DNA of 35,046 nt from CAZHJE01 sp964532965 (GCA_964532965.1 CAZHJE010000004.1:1-35046); one strand, 5' to 3'; shown: positions 14,733 through 23,035, numbered from the stretch's first letter. A program made the numbers and translations. The notes: a model not told the origin generated them from the letters alone.

Positions 14733-16094
14733 TTAATCTGGAATAAAATACCTATTTCCACTAAGCAATTCTTTTGATAATGACTCTAAAGACTTGTTTG
14801 AAGCCACATTTACGATACTTAAATCACTAAATATAATATATGGCAGTTGTACCGATAAAATAGCCGGTTTAACCTCTTTCCAAGGGGAAGATGTATGCCT
14901 ATACTCGAAAAGTGTATTTATCTCATTTGTGTCGATATTTAGGTTATATACCCCAGTCAAGGTTTGAAATGCTAAATTAGAATCATCTATCCACAATATT
15001 GAAAGAATCTTCCTAGCTATATTCATGCAATAGTTATCGGCAAACTCAAAATTTCTAAACAGTTCTGTTTTATTATTAGTTTGTAAATCTAGTAGCATTA
15101 TGGTGCCTCCGCGTGAGCCATATTTTGTAAGTAAGTATGTCTCGCCAAATTGCAGGCAATTCTCGGCGCCAATCGAATAGTATAGTGCCATCTGCTCTGG
15201 AGTATCTAATTTATTTAGATCCTCAGGTGCTACAGGACCAAATGAACCAATATACGCTACTTTTGTACCACTTGGGTTAATAAAAGCCCTTGCTGGGGTA
15301 TCTTCACCTTCTGCTATTGGTGGTAAGTTTTGTAGTTTTTCAAGATTTTTTATATTGCGGTCGAGCTTATACCATTGCTCCCACCATGCAGCACCATCTC
15401 CTCCTATATCATTTAGATATAATGTTTTAGAATCTGGTGATTTTGCCAAAAACTTAAAGCCAGAGTATATTTGAGTCCTTTCGCTTAGAAAGTAGCTATC
15501 TGTTTCTTTGTTTGTGTTTAAAGAAAAAATCTTTAATCTTGAATTCTCTGCAAAGTCATATTTACCCTCGGAGGCTATATAGGCAATAGAAGAGCCATTA
15601 TCTACAAATTTTGCATCAGTAACTCTTTCATTGGTAGAGCTGTCTAATTGTACGGTTAATATCTTTGCAGGTGCGGCTCCTTGTAGCGAAACATCTAACT
15701 CGTAAATATCAGCAAATGTTTCTAAATTTTGAATTATTAGTATTGTGTTATCTTTCCATGTATTGGTAACTATATCTATGGTCCCTGTATCAAAGGTAAA
15801 TGAGTGTGTTTTTATATCTCTTTCATTTAGATTTTTACCCGGTTTAAAGATACTATAAACACCTTTCTCATCGGTGCTGTAGTCTACAACCAAAACTTTT
15901 GGCAGGTTTGCTGAGGTTATACTAGTGCTTTGATTTTGGTTTATATTTGTATAAATATTTTCTTTCAGAATTTTATATTTTTTATATGGGTAAAGTATAA
16001 AAGTAATCGCAAGCAACACTGCGACTACACCTAATAGTATTACTTTATGCTGTTTTGCTTTATTTACAGAACTAGTTTTTGGCGTGTTTTCCAT
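14733..16094 (-). CDS. Membrane-anchored beta-propeller-like protein
   Basis: The 453-residue protein starts at ATG 16094 (MENTPKTSS), which lies nine bases after a TATACT box; an upstream frame extension of 11 residues is less likely. It has one N-terminal membrane helix (about residues 18-40) and an extracytoplasmic domain of about 400 residues. WD40/TolB-like blade sequences recur ('FVDNGSSIAYIASEGK', 'FLAKSPDSKTLYLND', 'FINPSGTKVAYIGSFG', 'ILSILWIDDSNLAFQT'). Such single-TM propellers are frequent in Patescibacteria, usually without known function. It is divergent from the second sortase and paired in type with the protein at 17041-18195, hinting at a shared surface role. Confidence 0.75.
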   Translation of the reverse strand: MENTPKTSSVNKAKQHKVILLGVVAVLLAITFILYPYKKYKILKENIYTNINQNQSTSITSANLPKVLVVDYSTDEKGVYSIFKPGKNLNERDIKTHSFTFDTGTIDIVTNTWKDNTILIIQNLETFADIYELDVSLQGAAPAKILTVQLDSSTNERVTDAKFVDNGSSIAYIASEGKYDFAENSRLKIFSLNTNKETDSYFLSERTQIYSGFKFLAKSPDSKTLYLNDIGGDGAAWWEQWYKLDRNIKNLEKLQNLPPIAEGEDTPARAFINPSGTKVAYIGSFGPVAPEDLNKLDTPEQMALYYSIGAENCLQFGETYLLTKYGSRGGTIMLLDLQTNNKTELFRNFEFADNYCMNIARKILSILWIDDSNLAFQTLTGVYNLNIDTNEINTLFEYRHTSSPWKEVKPAILSVQLPYIIFSDLSIVNVASNKSLESLSKELLSGNRYFIPD

Positions 16095-16103
16095 GTGTAT
16101 TAA

Positions 16104-16109
16104 AGTATA
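16104..16109 (-). promoter_or_regulatory. -10 box of the first propeller gene
   Basis: On the - strand TATACT (16109-16104) lies nine bases before ATG 16094, so the predicted leader is about three bases. No clear -35 is visible. No Shine-Dalgarno sequence is present. Confidence 0.5.
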
Positions 16110-16164
16110 CATTTTTTTTGAGTACACAGAAAGTATGATGGTGTGGATTAAAAAACAATCAAGC

Positions 16165-16193
16165 TAGACAAGATTATGAAATAAAAATATAAT
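16165..16193 (+). promoter_or_regulatory. Promoter of the structured element upstream of the second sortase
   Basis: TAGACA (16165-16170, five of six), a 17-base spacer and a perfect TATAAT (16188-16193). The predicted +1 is G16200, eight bases before an 11-bp perfect stem. Confidence 0.7.
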
Positions 16194-16199
16194 ATGAGT

Positions 16200-16314
16200 G
16201 CTTAAATCCCAACCACGATATTAAGCTCCCCCTGAGCTCTCGTGGTTGGGTCACTAAAGGTAAAACTTTAGTGGGTAGCAGTAATGCTACTGCTTGAGGG
16301 GAGCTTTGTGTTTT
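16200..16314 (+). ncRNA. Candidate pseudoknotted structured RNA (riboswitch-like leader or small RNA)
   Basis: The fold has four parts. Stem A is 16208-16218 with 16240-16250, 11 perfect pairs (CCCAACCACGA). A pseudoknot stem pairs AAGCTCCCC in the A loop (16223-16231) with GGGGAGCTT at 16298-16306, nine perfect pairs. Hairpin C is 16252-16259 with 16266-16273, eight pairs. Hairpin D is 16275-16280 with 16285-16290, or alternatively 16278-16283 with 16288-16293, six pairs each. The A loop can instead close on itself (AGCTC 16224-16228 with GAGCT 16234-16238), giving two exclusive states. The long-range stem runs into TTTGTGTTTT, so its formation could terminate transcription. It precedes a sortase gene by about 27 bases. 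I match it to no known RNA family; HDV topology is excluded because no P3 fits. Confidence 0.6.
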
Positions 16315-16340
16315 AACTTTTAAAATGCTAATCTTTAAAT

Positions 16341-17039
16341 GTGCCCAAGACTTACACCTATAAGCAGAAATTAAGTAAATCACAGATAAAATTATATAAA
16401 ATTATTGCTAATATATTGGTCTTGTGCGGTATCTTTTTGATACTTTTTCCATTTTTTCCAGTTATTAAAGATGAAATATGGTATAAGTTTCGCCAGTTTA
16501 AAAACCAGCAATATGTTTTAGCTGAAGCGAACAATGAGCCTACTGAGAGTGTATTTGCAAGTTTAATATCTGATCATCCAATTCAAATACAACCAGTTAA
16601 TAAAGATTTTTCAATTGTTATCGAAAAAATAGGTGTAAACGCCCCAGTCAAAGCTGATGTTTCTGTTACTGATTCTAAAGCTTATACAGAGGCATTAAAA
16701 GAAGGTGTTGCGCATGCTTTAGTATCCTCATATCCTAGCGCACAGCCGGGCAATGTATATCTGTTTGCACATGCCTCTGTAAATTTTTGGCAACTTGGTA
16801 AATACGCCACAGTATTTAATTTACTCAGAAAGTTAGAACCGGGAGATAAAATTCATGTTTTTTATGATGGGCAAGATTATGTATACGAAACAATTGGTAA
16901 AGAAGTATTAAAAGGTTGGAATACATACCCAATAACGCGACCTGTCCTTGAACCTATACTTACTTTGCAAACATGCGATCCACCGGGAACAACACTAAAT
17001 AGGTTAGTAGTTACAGCAAAATTAATTAGTTCTAACTAA
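16341..17039 (+). CDS. Sortase (second, class D/E-like)
   Basis: Membrane-bound cysteine transpeptidase of 232 residues. A basic N-terminus leads into one membrane helix (about 20-41). The sortase fold ends with 'TLQTCDPPGTTLNRLVV'. Catalytic residues are His144 (YLFAHAS), Cys212 (TLQTC) and Arg221 (NRLVV). The start is GTG 16341; a stop codon lies four codons upstream in frame and no ATG is nearby. No Shine-Dalgarno sequence is seen; TAAAAT at 16321-16326 could give a short-leader mRNA. No LPXTG substrate lies next to it, unlike the first sortase. It follows the pseudoknotted element and is flanked by two TM-anchored propeller proteins. Its stop is one base from the convergent gene's stop. 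Confidence 0.9.
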   Translation: MPKTYTYKQKLSKSQIKLYKIIANILVLCGIFLILFPFFPVIKDEIWYKFRQFKNQQYVLAEANNEPTESVFASLISDHPIQIQPVNKDFSIVIEKIGVNAPVKADVSVTDSKAYTEALKEGVAHALVSSYPSAQPGNVYLFAHASVNFWQLGKYATVFNLLRKLEPGDKIHVFYDGQDYVYETIGKEVLKGWNTYPITRPVLEPILTLQTCDPPGTTLNRLVVTAKLISSN

Positions 17040-17040
17040 G

Positions 17041-18195
17041 CTATCTAATACTTACAGTATAAAGATCTGTTTGTTCGCCAGACTTAAATGATGTTAAGAA
17101 TATTAATTTATCTCCACCCGGAGTGCTATAGACTTTATTGGAATACATTGTGTTATTGTATAATTCTGTTTTATTTGTTCCGTCTATTCTAATCAAAGAT
17201 ATTCTACCTTTTTTCTCTTCTAAAATGTTTGCATCAACTAAAATTAAATGAAAGCTATCTGCATACCATGAAACTTCCGGTTGTTTATCTGAGACATTTG
17301 TTGTAAATACTATGGAATCTACATTCTCTCCCACAGGTATTGGTTTTTCCATATTATAAACATGATATTCAAGTGTTGTACCTTTTATAATTGAGTATAA
17401 GAACTTTTTTTCATCTGGAGCCCACAAACTAGTAGGTGATGTTGCAATTTCAAACATGTCTTTTGGTATATCTATTCTTTCAATAAAATCGGTCCTTTTT
17501 GTCAATAATTCTTGTTCCCACTCTTGTCTTACTATTTCTGGGTCTGTAATTAGTTGTGTTGTTTTTGTTTCTATATTAACCAAATAATAGTTATTTGTTG
17601 CACTTTGGACCAAAAGCTCTTGCTCAGAAGGGCTCCATTCGATAGATTTACCGTTTGAATATAATGTTGTGGAGGTATCTTCAATTGCAATGTATGAATC
17701 TGCTCTAAATAAGCTTATTCCAGTATTAGTTAGAGGCGTTATCAAGATACCTGGATTATTTTGATCTTTTGAAAAATATGCAAGTTTAGTCAAAGTGGGG
17801 GATATTACCGGGTTTTGTGCTCCTGTATTTGTTAAAGGCTCTAATCTTGGGCTTTGTGATACTAATACAGCAGTAATATCTGTAACAAGTTCTGGGAACA
17901 CTTCTACGTCTTTTTCCCACGGCACAAAACCATTTTTAACTACTTTAAGTTTGTATATCCCTGGATCTAGTGCTTGGATAGTATCATTTGTTGCGGTTTT
18001 TAATACGCCGTTAACATATATATTTGCACCATCTGGTATCGATTTTGCACTTATCATTCCTGTTTTGCGTAGGTCTATTGTCGAAGTGTTTTGTTCTTTA
18101 GATATTCTATATCCGGAAGTATAAAGAAATATTACAGTTGTTATACCTAAAAGGATTAACACAGTTATAAATGTTTGAAACCAATGTGTTTTCAT
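17041..18195 (-). CDS. Membrane-anchored PEGA-domain beta-propeller protein
   Basis: From ATG 18195 (MKTHWFQTF) the protein has 384 residues; the in-frame extension to 18216 is disfavoured because TACAAT lies exactly six bases before 18195. It has one N-terminal membrane helix (about 6-26) and a PEGA domain ('SIPDGANIYVNGVLKTATNDTI' to 'VKNGFVPWEKDVEVF', about 48-105), a surface beta-fold often tied to the cell wall. A WD40/TolB-like propeller follows ('VISPTLTKLAYFSKD', 'SIEWSPSEQELLVQS', 'LWAPDEKKFLYSI', 'TPGGDKLIFLT'). Exact function is unknown; a surface or envelope-sensing role is plausible. It is divergent from the GT4 gene across an 80-base shared promoter region. Confidence 0.82.
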   Translation of the reverse strand: MKTHWFQTFITVLILLGITTVIFLYTSGYRISKEQNTSTIDLRKTGMISAKSIPDGANIYVNGVLKTATNDTIQALDPGIYKLKVVKNGFVPWEKDVEVFPELVTDITAVLVSQSPRLEPLTNTGAQNPVISPTLTKLAYFSKDQNNPGILITPLTNTGISLFRADSYIAIEDTSTTLYSNGKSIEWSPSEQELLVQSATNNYYLVNIETKTTQLITDPEIVRQEWEQELLTKRTDFIERIDIPKDMFEIATSPTSLWAPDEKKFLYSIIKGTTLEYHVYNMEKPIPVGENVDSIVFTTNVSDKQPEVSWYADSFHLILVDANILEEKKGRISLIRIDGTNKTELYNNTMYSNKVYSTPGGDKLIFLTSFKSGEQTDLYTVSIR

Positions 18196-18201
18196 GCTTT
18201 T

Positions 18202-18230
18202 ATTGTACCTTTTCAATGTTTTCTAGTAAA
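18202..18230 (-). promoter_or_regulatory. Promoter of the PEGA/propeller gene (leaderless geometry)
   Basis: On the - strand TTTACT (18230-18225), a 17-base spacer and TACAAT (18207-18202). Six bases lead to ATG 18195, placing +1 on the start codon. Confidence 0.6.
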
Positions 18231-18239
18231 GTCACATGC

Positions 18240-18269
18240 TTCACAAGTAAACTGTTATTATAGTAAAAT
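18240..18269 (+). promoter_or_regulatory. Promoter of the GT4 gene (leaderless geometry)
   Basis: TTCACA (18240-18245), an 18-base spacer and TAAAAT (18264-18269), followed by six bases to ATG 18276. It is back to back with the promoter of the divergent gene. The TAGTAAAAT stretch is identical to that before the first GH57 gene. Confidence 0.65.
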
Positions 18270-18275
18270 AGGGCA

Positions 18276-19370
18276 ATGAATATAGGTATTGACGCTTCGT
18301 ATTTAACCCCCGAATTAACCGGAGGTATGCAAGAATACCTTAAATATGTAATTCAAAATCTATCTCTACTAGATACTAAAAATATATATACAATTTATTT
18401 TAAGTTTCCTATCACTAGTGATTATTTTAATAAGTTAACGAATAATAATCCGAATTTTAGTTATAAGTGTCTTAAAACCATTGTGTCCTGGGAACAAGTA
18501 TCTTTACCCATAGAGCTTTTTAAGAATAAAGTCGATATACTATTTTGTATTTGGCATACAATTCCGATATTACATCCCAAGAGTTTAAAAATAGTCTCTG
18601 TTATTCATGATTTGGATTTTAGTTCAAAGTACATGTTAGCTCCTTATTATACATGTTTAAAATCCGACTTATTAGTTGCCGTTTCTAGTTATACAAAGAA
18701 TGCGGCTATCAAAAAGTTTAAAATGTCTGGTGATAAAATTAATGTAATTTATGAAGGTGTTGATCTTGATAAATTTACGAGAGCATCCAAAGAAACTATA
18801 AAAGAAACGCTTTCTAAATACAACATTACTAATCCATATTTATTTTTTATTGGTACTTTAGGTCCCAGAAAAAACATTCACAATATGTTACGTGCTTATG
18901 CATTGTATATAAAAAAGTATCCTAATAGTGATATTGGTTTTGTAATAGCAGGTCGCTGCATGTCTGGGTATGAAGACATTTACACTGTACCTAAGCAGCT
19001 TGGTATTTCAAAAAACGTTAAGTTTTTAGGGAAGATTTCTGAGAAAGACTTAATATCATTATATTCCAATGCGTGTGCGCTTCTTTACGTATCAAACAGT
19101 GAGGGGTTTGGGCTACCTGTATTAGAAGCTATGGCTTGTGAATGTCCGGTTATTACATCTAATACCAGCGCGTTACTAGAGGTTGCGAAAGATTCCGCCC
19201 TGTTAGTTTCTCCAAAAGACGTACAGAAGATAAGCATTTCAATAGAGAATGTTTTGAATGATAATGTATTAAGACAAATGATGATAGAAGACGGTAAAAA
19301 AAATGTAAAACACTTTACATGGGAGAAAACAAGTTTACAGCTATTGGAGTGTTTTCGTAAAATTAAATAA
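18276..19370 (+). CDS. GT4-family glycosyltransferase
   Basis: Retaining, GT-B-fold glycosyltransferase of 364 residues. The N-terminal 'GIDASYLTPELTGGMQEYL' holds the Gly-rich donor/acceptor loop. The C-terminal half has 'YLFFIGTLGPRKNIHNMLRAY' and the E-x7-E motif in 'SNSEGFGLPVLEAMACECPVI', both diagnostic of GT4. It probably adds a sugar from an NDP-sugar to a lipid-linked or surface glycan on the cytoplasmic side; donor and acceptor are not readable. It is followed six bases later by a GT26 enzyme, so the two likely act in one envelope polysaccharide or teichoic-acid-like pathway. Confidence 0.93.
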   Translation: MNIGIDASYLTPELTGGMQEYLKYVIQNLSLLDTKNIYTIYFKFPITSDYFNKLTNNNPNFSYKCLKTIVSWEQVSLPIELFKNKVDILFCIWHTIPILHPKSLKIVSVIHDLDFSSKYMLAPYYTCLKSDLLVAVSSYTKNAAIKKFKMSGDKINVIYEGVDLDKFTRASKETIKETLSKYNITNPYLFFIGTLGPRKNIHNMLRAYALYIKKYPNSDIGFVIAGRCMSGYEDIYTVPKQLGISKNVKFLGKISEKDLISLYSNACALLYVSNSEGFGLPVLEAMACECPVITSNTSALLEVAKDSALLVSPKDVQKISISIENVLNDNVLRQMMIEDGKKNVKHFTWEKTSLQLLECFRKIK

Positions 19371-19376
19371 CTATAT

Positions 19377-20315
19377 ATGCAAAAAGATATATACAAATCA
19401 CTTATTATTGAACAAAAGAAGTTATTAGATGTACGTGTTGATTTTGGAATAAATAAAGAAGCACTTATTTCATGGATAAAAGACCGTATACAGTCGCATA
19501 AGAAAGGTACATTGTCGTATATTTGTACTACTAATCCTGAATTTATCATGTTAGCGCAAAATGACAGCAAATTTAAAAATATAATAAATAATTCTACGCT
19601 GTCGCTCCCTGATGGCTTTGGAACTATCTTGGCATACGAATACATAAAGAGTATAGAAAAAGTAAACTTATCGTTGTTTTACTCACTTATTTTATTTTGT
19701 AAAGGATTTATTTTAGGTATTAAAAGTTTTTTTTACTCCTTTCCATCAGAGGCCTATTTATTGCCAGGTTCTAAACTTGTCTATTCATTATGTGAGTTGG
19801 CATCAAAAAATAATTATAGTGTCTTTCTTCTTGGTGGTAGACCAAAAGACTTTTTAGGTAGAATGAAAAAGGTAGATTATGACTTGGCAACTGACGCCGC
19901 AAAAATTTTAAAAAAAACTTATCCGAAACTGAAAATTATAGGTGCCTCCTCAGCATTTAGCGGTCATAAGAGCGATGATGATAAAACAGTTGCTTACATT
20001 AAAAGCCGTATGCAAGAAAGTAATTGTTCTTCTATAGACATACTTTTTGTAGCTTATGGCGCACCTGCACAGGAAAAATGGATAGTACGAAACAGCAACA
20101 AATTAGATGCAAAACTAAGTATAGGTGTAGGTGGGTCGTTCAATTATATATCTGGAGATGTCTTACAACCTGGTACTTTTATCACAAGACTTCATTTAGA
20201 GTGGTTGTATAGGTTACTTTTACACCCCTGGAGGTTGAAACGTATTTTAATTGCTTTTCCTATATTTCCATTAAAATTATACTTATATTACATAAAAAAA
20301 CATAAAAGTTATTGA
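19377..20315 (+). CDS. GT26-family glycosyltransferase (WecG/TagA/CpsF type)
   Basis: GT26 enzymes transfer a ManNAc-type sugar to undecaprenyl-linked intermediates in teichoic acid or enterobacterial common antigen synthesis. The 312-residue protein has 'TNPEFIMLAQND' and 'LPDGFGTILAYEY' near the N-terminus, then 'VFLLGGRPKD'. The core C-terminal signature is 'VAYGAPAQEKW', 'GVGGSFNYISGD' and 'LEWLYRLLLHPWRLKR'. A longer than usual hydrophobic/aromatic insertion sits at about residues 95-125 (LFYSLILFCKGFILGIKSF), probably membrane-associating. The ATG lies six bases after the GT4 stop with no Shine-Dalgarno sequence, so it is likely in one operon with it. Confidence 0.93.
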   Translation: MQKDIYKSLIIEQKKLLDVRVDFGINKEALISWIKDRIQSHKKGTLSYICTTNPEFIMLAQNDSKFKNIINNSTLSLPDGFGTILAYEYIKSIEKVNLSLFYSLILFCKGFILGIKSFFYSFPSEAYLLPGSKLVYSLCELASKNNYSVFLLGGRPKDFLGRMKKVDYDLATDAAKILKKTYPKLKIIGASSAFSGHKSDDDKTVAYIKSRMQESNCSSIDILFVAYGAPAQEKWIVRNSNKLDAKLSIGVGGSFNYISGDVLQPGTFITRLHLEWLYRLLLHPWRLKRILIAFPIFPLKLYLYYIKKHKSY

Positions 20316-20340
20316 CAACAAATTTTTTGTGTGCCACCAT
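20312..20340 (+). promoter_or_regulatory. Possible promoter of the HTH gene
   Basis: A perfect TTGACA (20312-20317) is followed at 17 bases by CACCAT (20335-20340), a weak -10, and then six bases to ATG 20347. The geometry equals that of the better promoters here, but the -10 matches only three of six positions. Confidence 0.4.
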
Positions 20341-20346
20341 AAAGTT

Positions 20347-21348
20347 ATGAAATTAGAAGATAAATTATATACATCCACAGAAGTAGCTGACATTCTAGGG
20401 GTTAGCTTACGTTCAGTTTATAGATACTTAGAAGAAGGGAAACTTGACGCTGAAATTAAGACGGCAACTGGTAGACATAGATTTACAAAGAATAACATTA
20501 TTAATTTCTTGTATCCAGATGGTGTCATAGATAGCGATCAAGAATCTTTAAAATCAAAAGTTTCCGCAAGAAACGTTTCTGAAAAAGAATACATTGATGA
20601 AAGTAAAACAGAAGATGAATTTAATAAGTACGATAAATATGATGTAAATACCTATATTGCAGACGATGATAGAAGTTCTACTCAATTTCCTGTCTCGGAT
20701 GACAGTGATGAAGTAACGCATACAGATGAGGTCGAAGAAGAAGTTGAGGTTGAAGTTGAAGAAGAAGTTGAGGCAAATGCTGAGTTAAATCAGGATGAGG
20801 AAGTAGAAGTGGATTGGCTAGCCAAATTTCGTGCAGCTGCGGAGAAACATAGAAAAGCGCAGGAGTCCCAATCTATAAACAAACCTTTTACAGATAATTT
20901 AAGCACATTAGTAGACGAAGATGCTACTGAGGTTGAAGATGCTGAGGATGAACCAGAAGTACTTACTGATGTTTTTTATTACAAAAGCGGTGTGGGTGGT
21001 TTGAGAGAGTTAGCACAATATATAAATAAAACTGCAAGAAAATCTAATCTACCTTATGCATTCACAATGAACGCAGGTTTGTCCCTACACAAGCTGATTA
21101 GACCTTTTTCCATGCTGCATATATATGTGAAGGAAAATGACAAAGAGTTTTTTGAGCGTGCTTTAGAATTAACTGAATCAGACCAAGAAACAGCTCAACT
21201 GTGTATTTTTATTGATAGAGAAGGTGTCTTAAAGGACAGAAAAGAGATTCACAGCTTGTATGTTGTGTCTGATTTGCAGTTACGAAAAGATTTACTCGAC
21301 AACGGAGAAATAGACTTAGCAAGCGAATTAGATGATGTAACTGCATAG
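20347..21348 (+). CDS. MerR/excisionase-type HTH protein with acidic linker and AbiEi-like C-terminus
   Basis: The 333-residue protein has three parts. Residues about 6-52 form a helix-turn-helix of the MerR/excisionase type ('YTSTEVADILGVSLRSVYRYLEEGKLDAEIKTATGRHRFT'-like segment), a DNA-binding module. Residues about 60-205 are strongly acidic, with runs such as EVEEEVEVEVEEEVEA. Residues about 206-325 form a globular domain ('YYKSGVGGLRELAQYI', 'PYAFTMNAGLSLHKLIRPF', 'LHIYVKEND', 'LYVVSDLQLRKDLLDNG') that recalls the sensor part of AbiEi-type antitoxins by its ordered motifs; this likeness is from memory and tentative. ATG 20347 is preferred over GTG 20329. No AbiEii-like toxin lies next to it; the neighbours are glycosyltransferase and glucan genes. 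Confidence 0.7.
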   Translation: MKLEDKLYTSTEVADILGVSLRSVYRYLEEGKLDAEIKTATGRHRFTKNNIINFLYPDGVIDSDQESLKSKVSARNVSEKEYIDESKTEDEFNKYDKYDVNTYIADDDRSSTQFPVSDDSDEVTHTDEVEEEVEVEVEEEVEANAELNQDEEVEVDWLAKFRAAAEKHRKAQESQSINKPFTDNLSTLVDEDATEVEDAEDEPEVLTDVFYYKSGVGGLRELAQYINKTARKSNLPYAFTMNAGLSLHKLIRPFSMLHIYVKENDKEFFERALELTESDQETAQLCIFIDREGVLKDRKEIHSLYVVSDLQLRKDLLDNGEIDLASELDDVTA

Positions 21349-21421
21349 TTTATACTCCGGTCGAAAAGAAAACTTCGTGTTTTAATGCTGCGCTTCTCAT
21401 TATAGACTTTACTGTTAATAT

Positions 21422-21450
21422 TTGATTATTGAGCTGTTTTCTGTTACTTT
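21422..21450 (+). promoter_or_regulatory. Promoter of the first glycogen-synthase gene
   Basis: TTGATT (21422-21427), 17 bases, TACTTT (21445-21450), with TGT as an extended element before the -10. Ten bases separate it from the GTG start. The -10 overlaps a perfect palindrome ACTTTAAAGT (21446-21455), a possible operator. Confidence 0.5.
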
Positions 21451-21460
21451 AAAGTAAGTT

Positions 21461-22990
21461 GTGAATAGTAGCATTTTACCCGACATAATAAAAATAAAAC
21501 AAAAGATACTACCGTTAAAAATTTTAATGGTAGGTACTGAGGCTTATCCCTATGCAAGCGAAGGGGGTTTTGCTTCTGTTCTTTTTTCTCTATCTAATGC
21601 ACTCAATGATAAAGGAAACGATGTTAGATTATTAATTCCTAAATATGGTTCGATAAATGAAGAAAAATATCAGTTAGAATTAATCTATGAAGGGCTTAAG
21701 GTGCCTACAGACGATCCTAACACACCATTTTTGATTTGCAATATCAAAAAGGCAAAAAGACCGTTTGGGGCTACAATATATTTTATAGAGAACCAAGAGT
21801 ACTATGAAAAACGCGCAAATGTTTATGGTTATAGTGATGACCCAACTAGATGGGCACTTTTATCTAGAGGAGTTTTAGAGTTTATTAAAGCTGGTATATT
21901 CGTTCCAGATGTGTTGCATACTAACGATTGGCATACTGGCATAGTTTCAAACTATCTGAAAACTGTGTATTCTTTGGATCCTGTGCTATCAAAAGTTGCA
22001 ACTGTATATACAATCCATAATTTAAAATATCAAGGCAATTTTGACCATCACAATGTTGCTGAATTAGATACTGATGATGGTAGGTCAGTTATTGCGTCTT
22101 TCTTTTCGGAACGCCTAAACAAACAAAATTTCATGCGTCGTGGAATTTTACACGCCGATATAGTTAACACTGTTTCTAAAAAATATGCCAAAGAAGTTTT
22201 AACACCGGAATATGGTGAAAAATTAGATAAATTATTACTTGAATTAAAGAGTAAATTTTTTGGAGTAATTAATGGTCTTGATTATAAGGAATTTAACCCA
22301 GAAACAGACCCCCTGATTGAAAAGAATTACAGTATCTCAAGTTTGGAGGATAGAGTATTGAATAAGTTAGCGCTTCAGAAAGAGTTTGATTTACAAGAAG
22401 ACCCTGAAGTACCAACTTTTGGATTTGTTGGTAGGTTAGACTATCAAAAAGGTGTTGATCTTATTGTCGATGTATTGTTTGAGGTTTTCAAAGAGTTTGA
22501 TTTAAACTATGTCTCTGTTGGTGGCGGAGATCCGAGTTTAGTAAAAAAATTGGAGGGTTTGAAACAAGCTTATCCAAGCAAGGTTGGTATTTATACATAC
22601 TTTAATACAACACTTCCGCGGTTGGTTTTTTCTGGTGTGGACTCAATAATTTATCCATCTCGTTTTGAACCCTGCGGTGTTGTTCAACTCGAAGCAATGC
22701 GCTATGGTGCAGCACCTATAGTTAGAGAAGTCGGGGGGCTTGCTGATACTGTTGTCAATTTTGACTCTGATGCTTTAACTGGAAGTGGTTTTGTATTTAA
22801 AGAATTTAATTCTTATGCTTTATATGGACAGATAGTGCGTGCAATTGAATTATATAAACAAAAAAACATTTGGAAACGTCTTCAAGTTAATGCAATGAAA
22901 TGTGACTTTAGTTGGGGATTTAGTGCAAACGAGTATATTAAGCTATATAGGCTAGCAATTCAACATGCTCAGATACCAAAAAAGCCATAA
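21461..22990 (+). CDS. glgA: GT5 glycogen/starch synthase
   Basis: GT5 synthases extend alpha-1,4-glucan from ADP- or UDP-glucose. The 509-residue protein starts at GTG, with a 20-residue lead before the core 'ILMVGTEAYPYASEGGFASVLFSL', which replaces the usual KTGGLGDV loop by ASEGGFASV, so the donor-site lysine is not conserved. It has 'VLHTNDWHTGIV', 'YTIHNLKYQG', 'GRLDYQKGVDLI', and the C-terminal 'PSRFEPCGVVQLEAMRYGAAPIVREVGGLADTV' region with the catalytic Glu block. Overall length and order fit GlgA. Loss of the Lys in the first loop may change donor choice or activity compared with the second synthase at 25953. It has its own promoter and opens the glucan cluster. Confidence 0.9.
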   Translation: MNSSILPDIIKIKQKILPLKILMVGTEAYPYASEGGFASVLFSLSNALNDKGNDVRLLIPKYGSINEEKYQLELIYEGLKVPTDDPNTPFLICNIKKAKRPFGATIYFIENQEYYEKRANVYGYSDDPTRWALLSRGVLEFIKAGIFVPDVLHTNDWHTGIVSNYLKTVYSLDPVLSKVATVYTIHNLKYQGNFDHHNVAELDTDDGRSVIASFFSERLNKQNFMRRGILHADIVNTVSKKYAKEVLTPEYGEKLDKLLLELKSKFFGVINGLDYKEFNPETDPLIEKNYSISSLEDRVLNKLALQKEFDLQEDPEVPTFGFVGRLDYQKGVDLIVDVLFEVFKEFDLNYVSVGGGDPSLVKKLEGLKQAYPSKVGIYTYFNTTLPRLVFSGVDSIIYPSRFEPCGVVQLEAMRYGAAPIVREVGGLADTVVNFDSDALTGSGFVFKEFNSYALYGQIVRAIELYKQKNIWKRLQVNAMKCDFSWGFSANEYIKLYRLAIQHAQIPKKP

Positions 22991-23000
22991 CACGCTCAGT

Positions 23001-23029
23001 TTGACAGACCTATAATATGGGAGTATAAT
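23001..23029 (+). promoter_or_regulatory. Full-consensus promoter of the rod-shaped small RNA
   Basis: TTGACA (23001-23006), exactly 17 bases, TATAAT (23024-23029): both hexamers are perfect. Predicted +1 is A23036, the first base of the RNA's closing stem. Confidence 0.85.
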
Positions 23030-23035
23030 ACGGTG

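Noticed and set aside
16208..16306. HDV-like self-cleaving ribozyme
   Set aside because: The strand order starts as in HDV, but only eight bases separate the pseudoknot strand from the return strand of stem A, leaving no room for P3, and stem A is too long.
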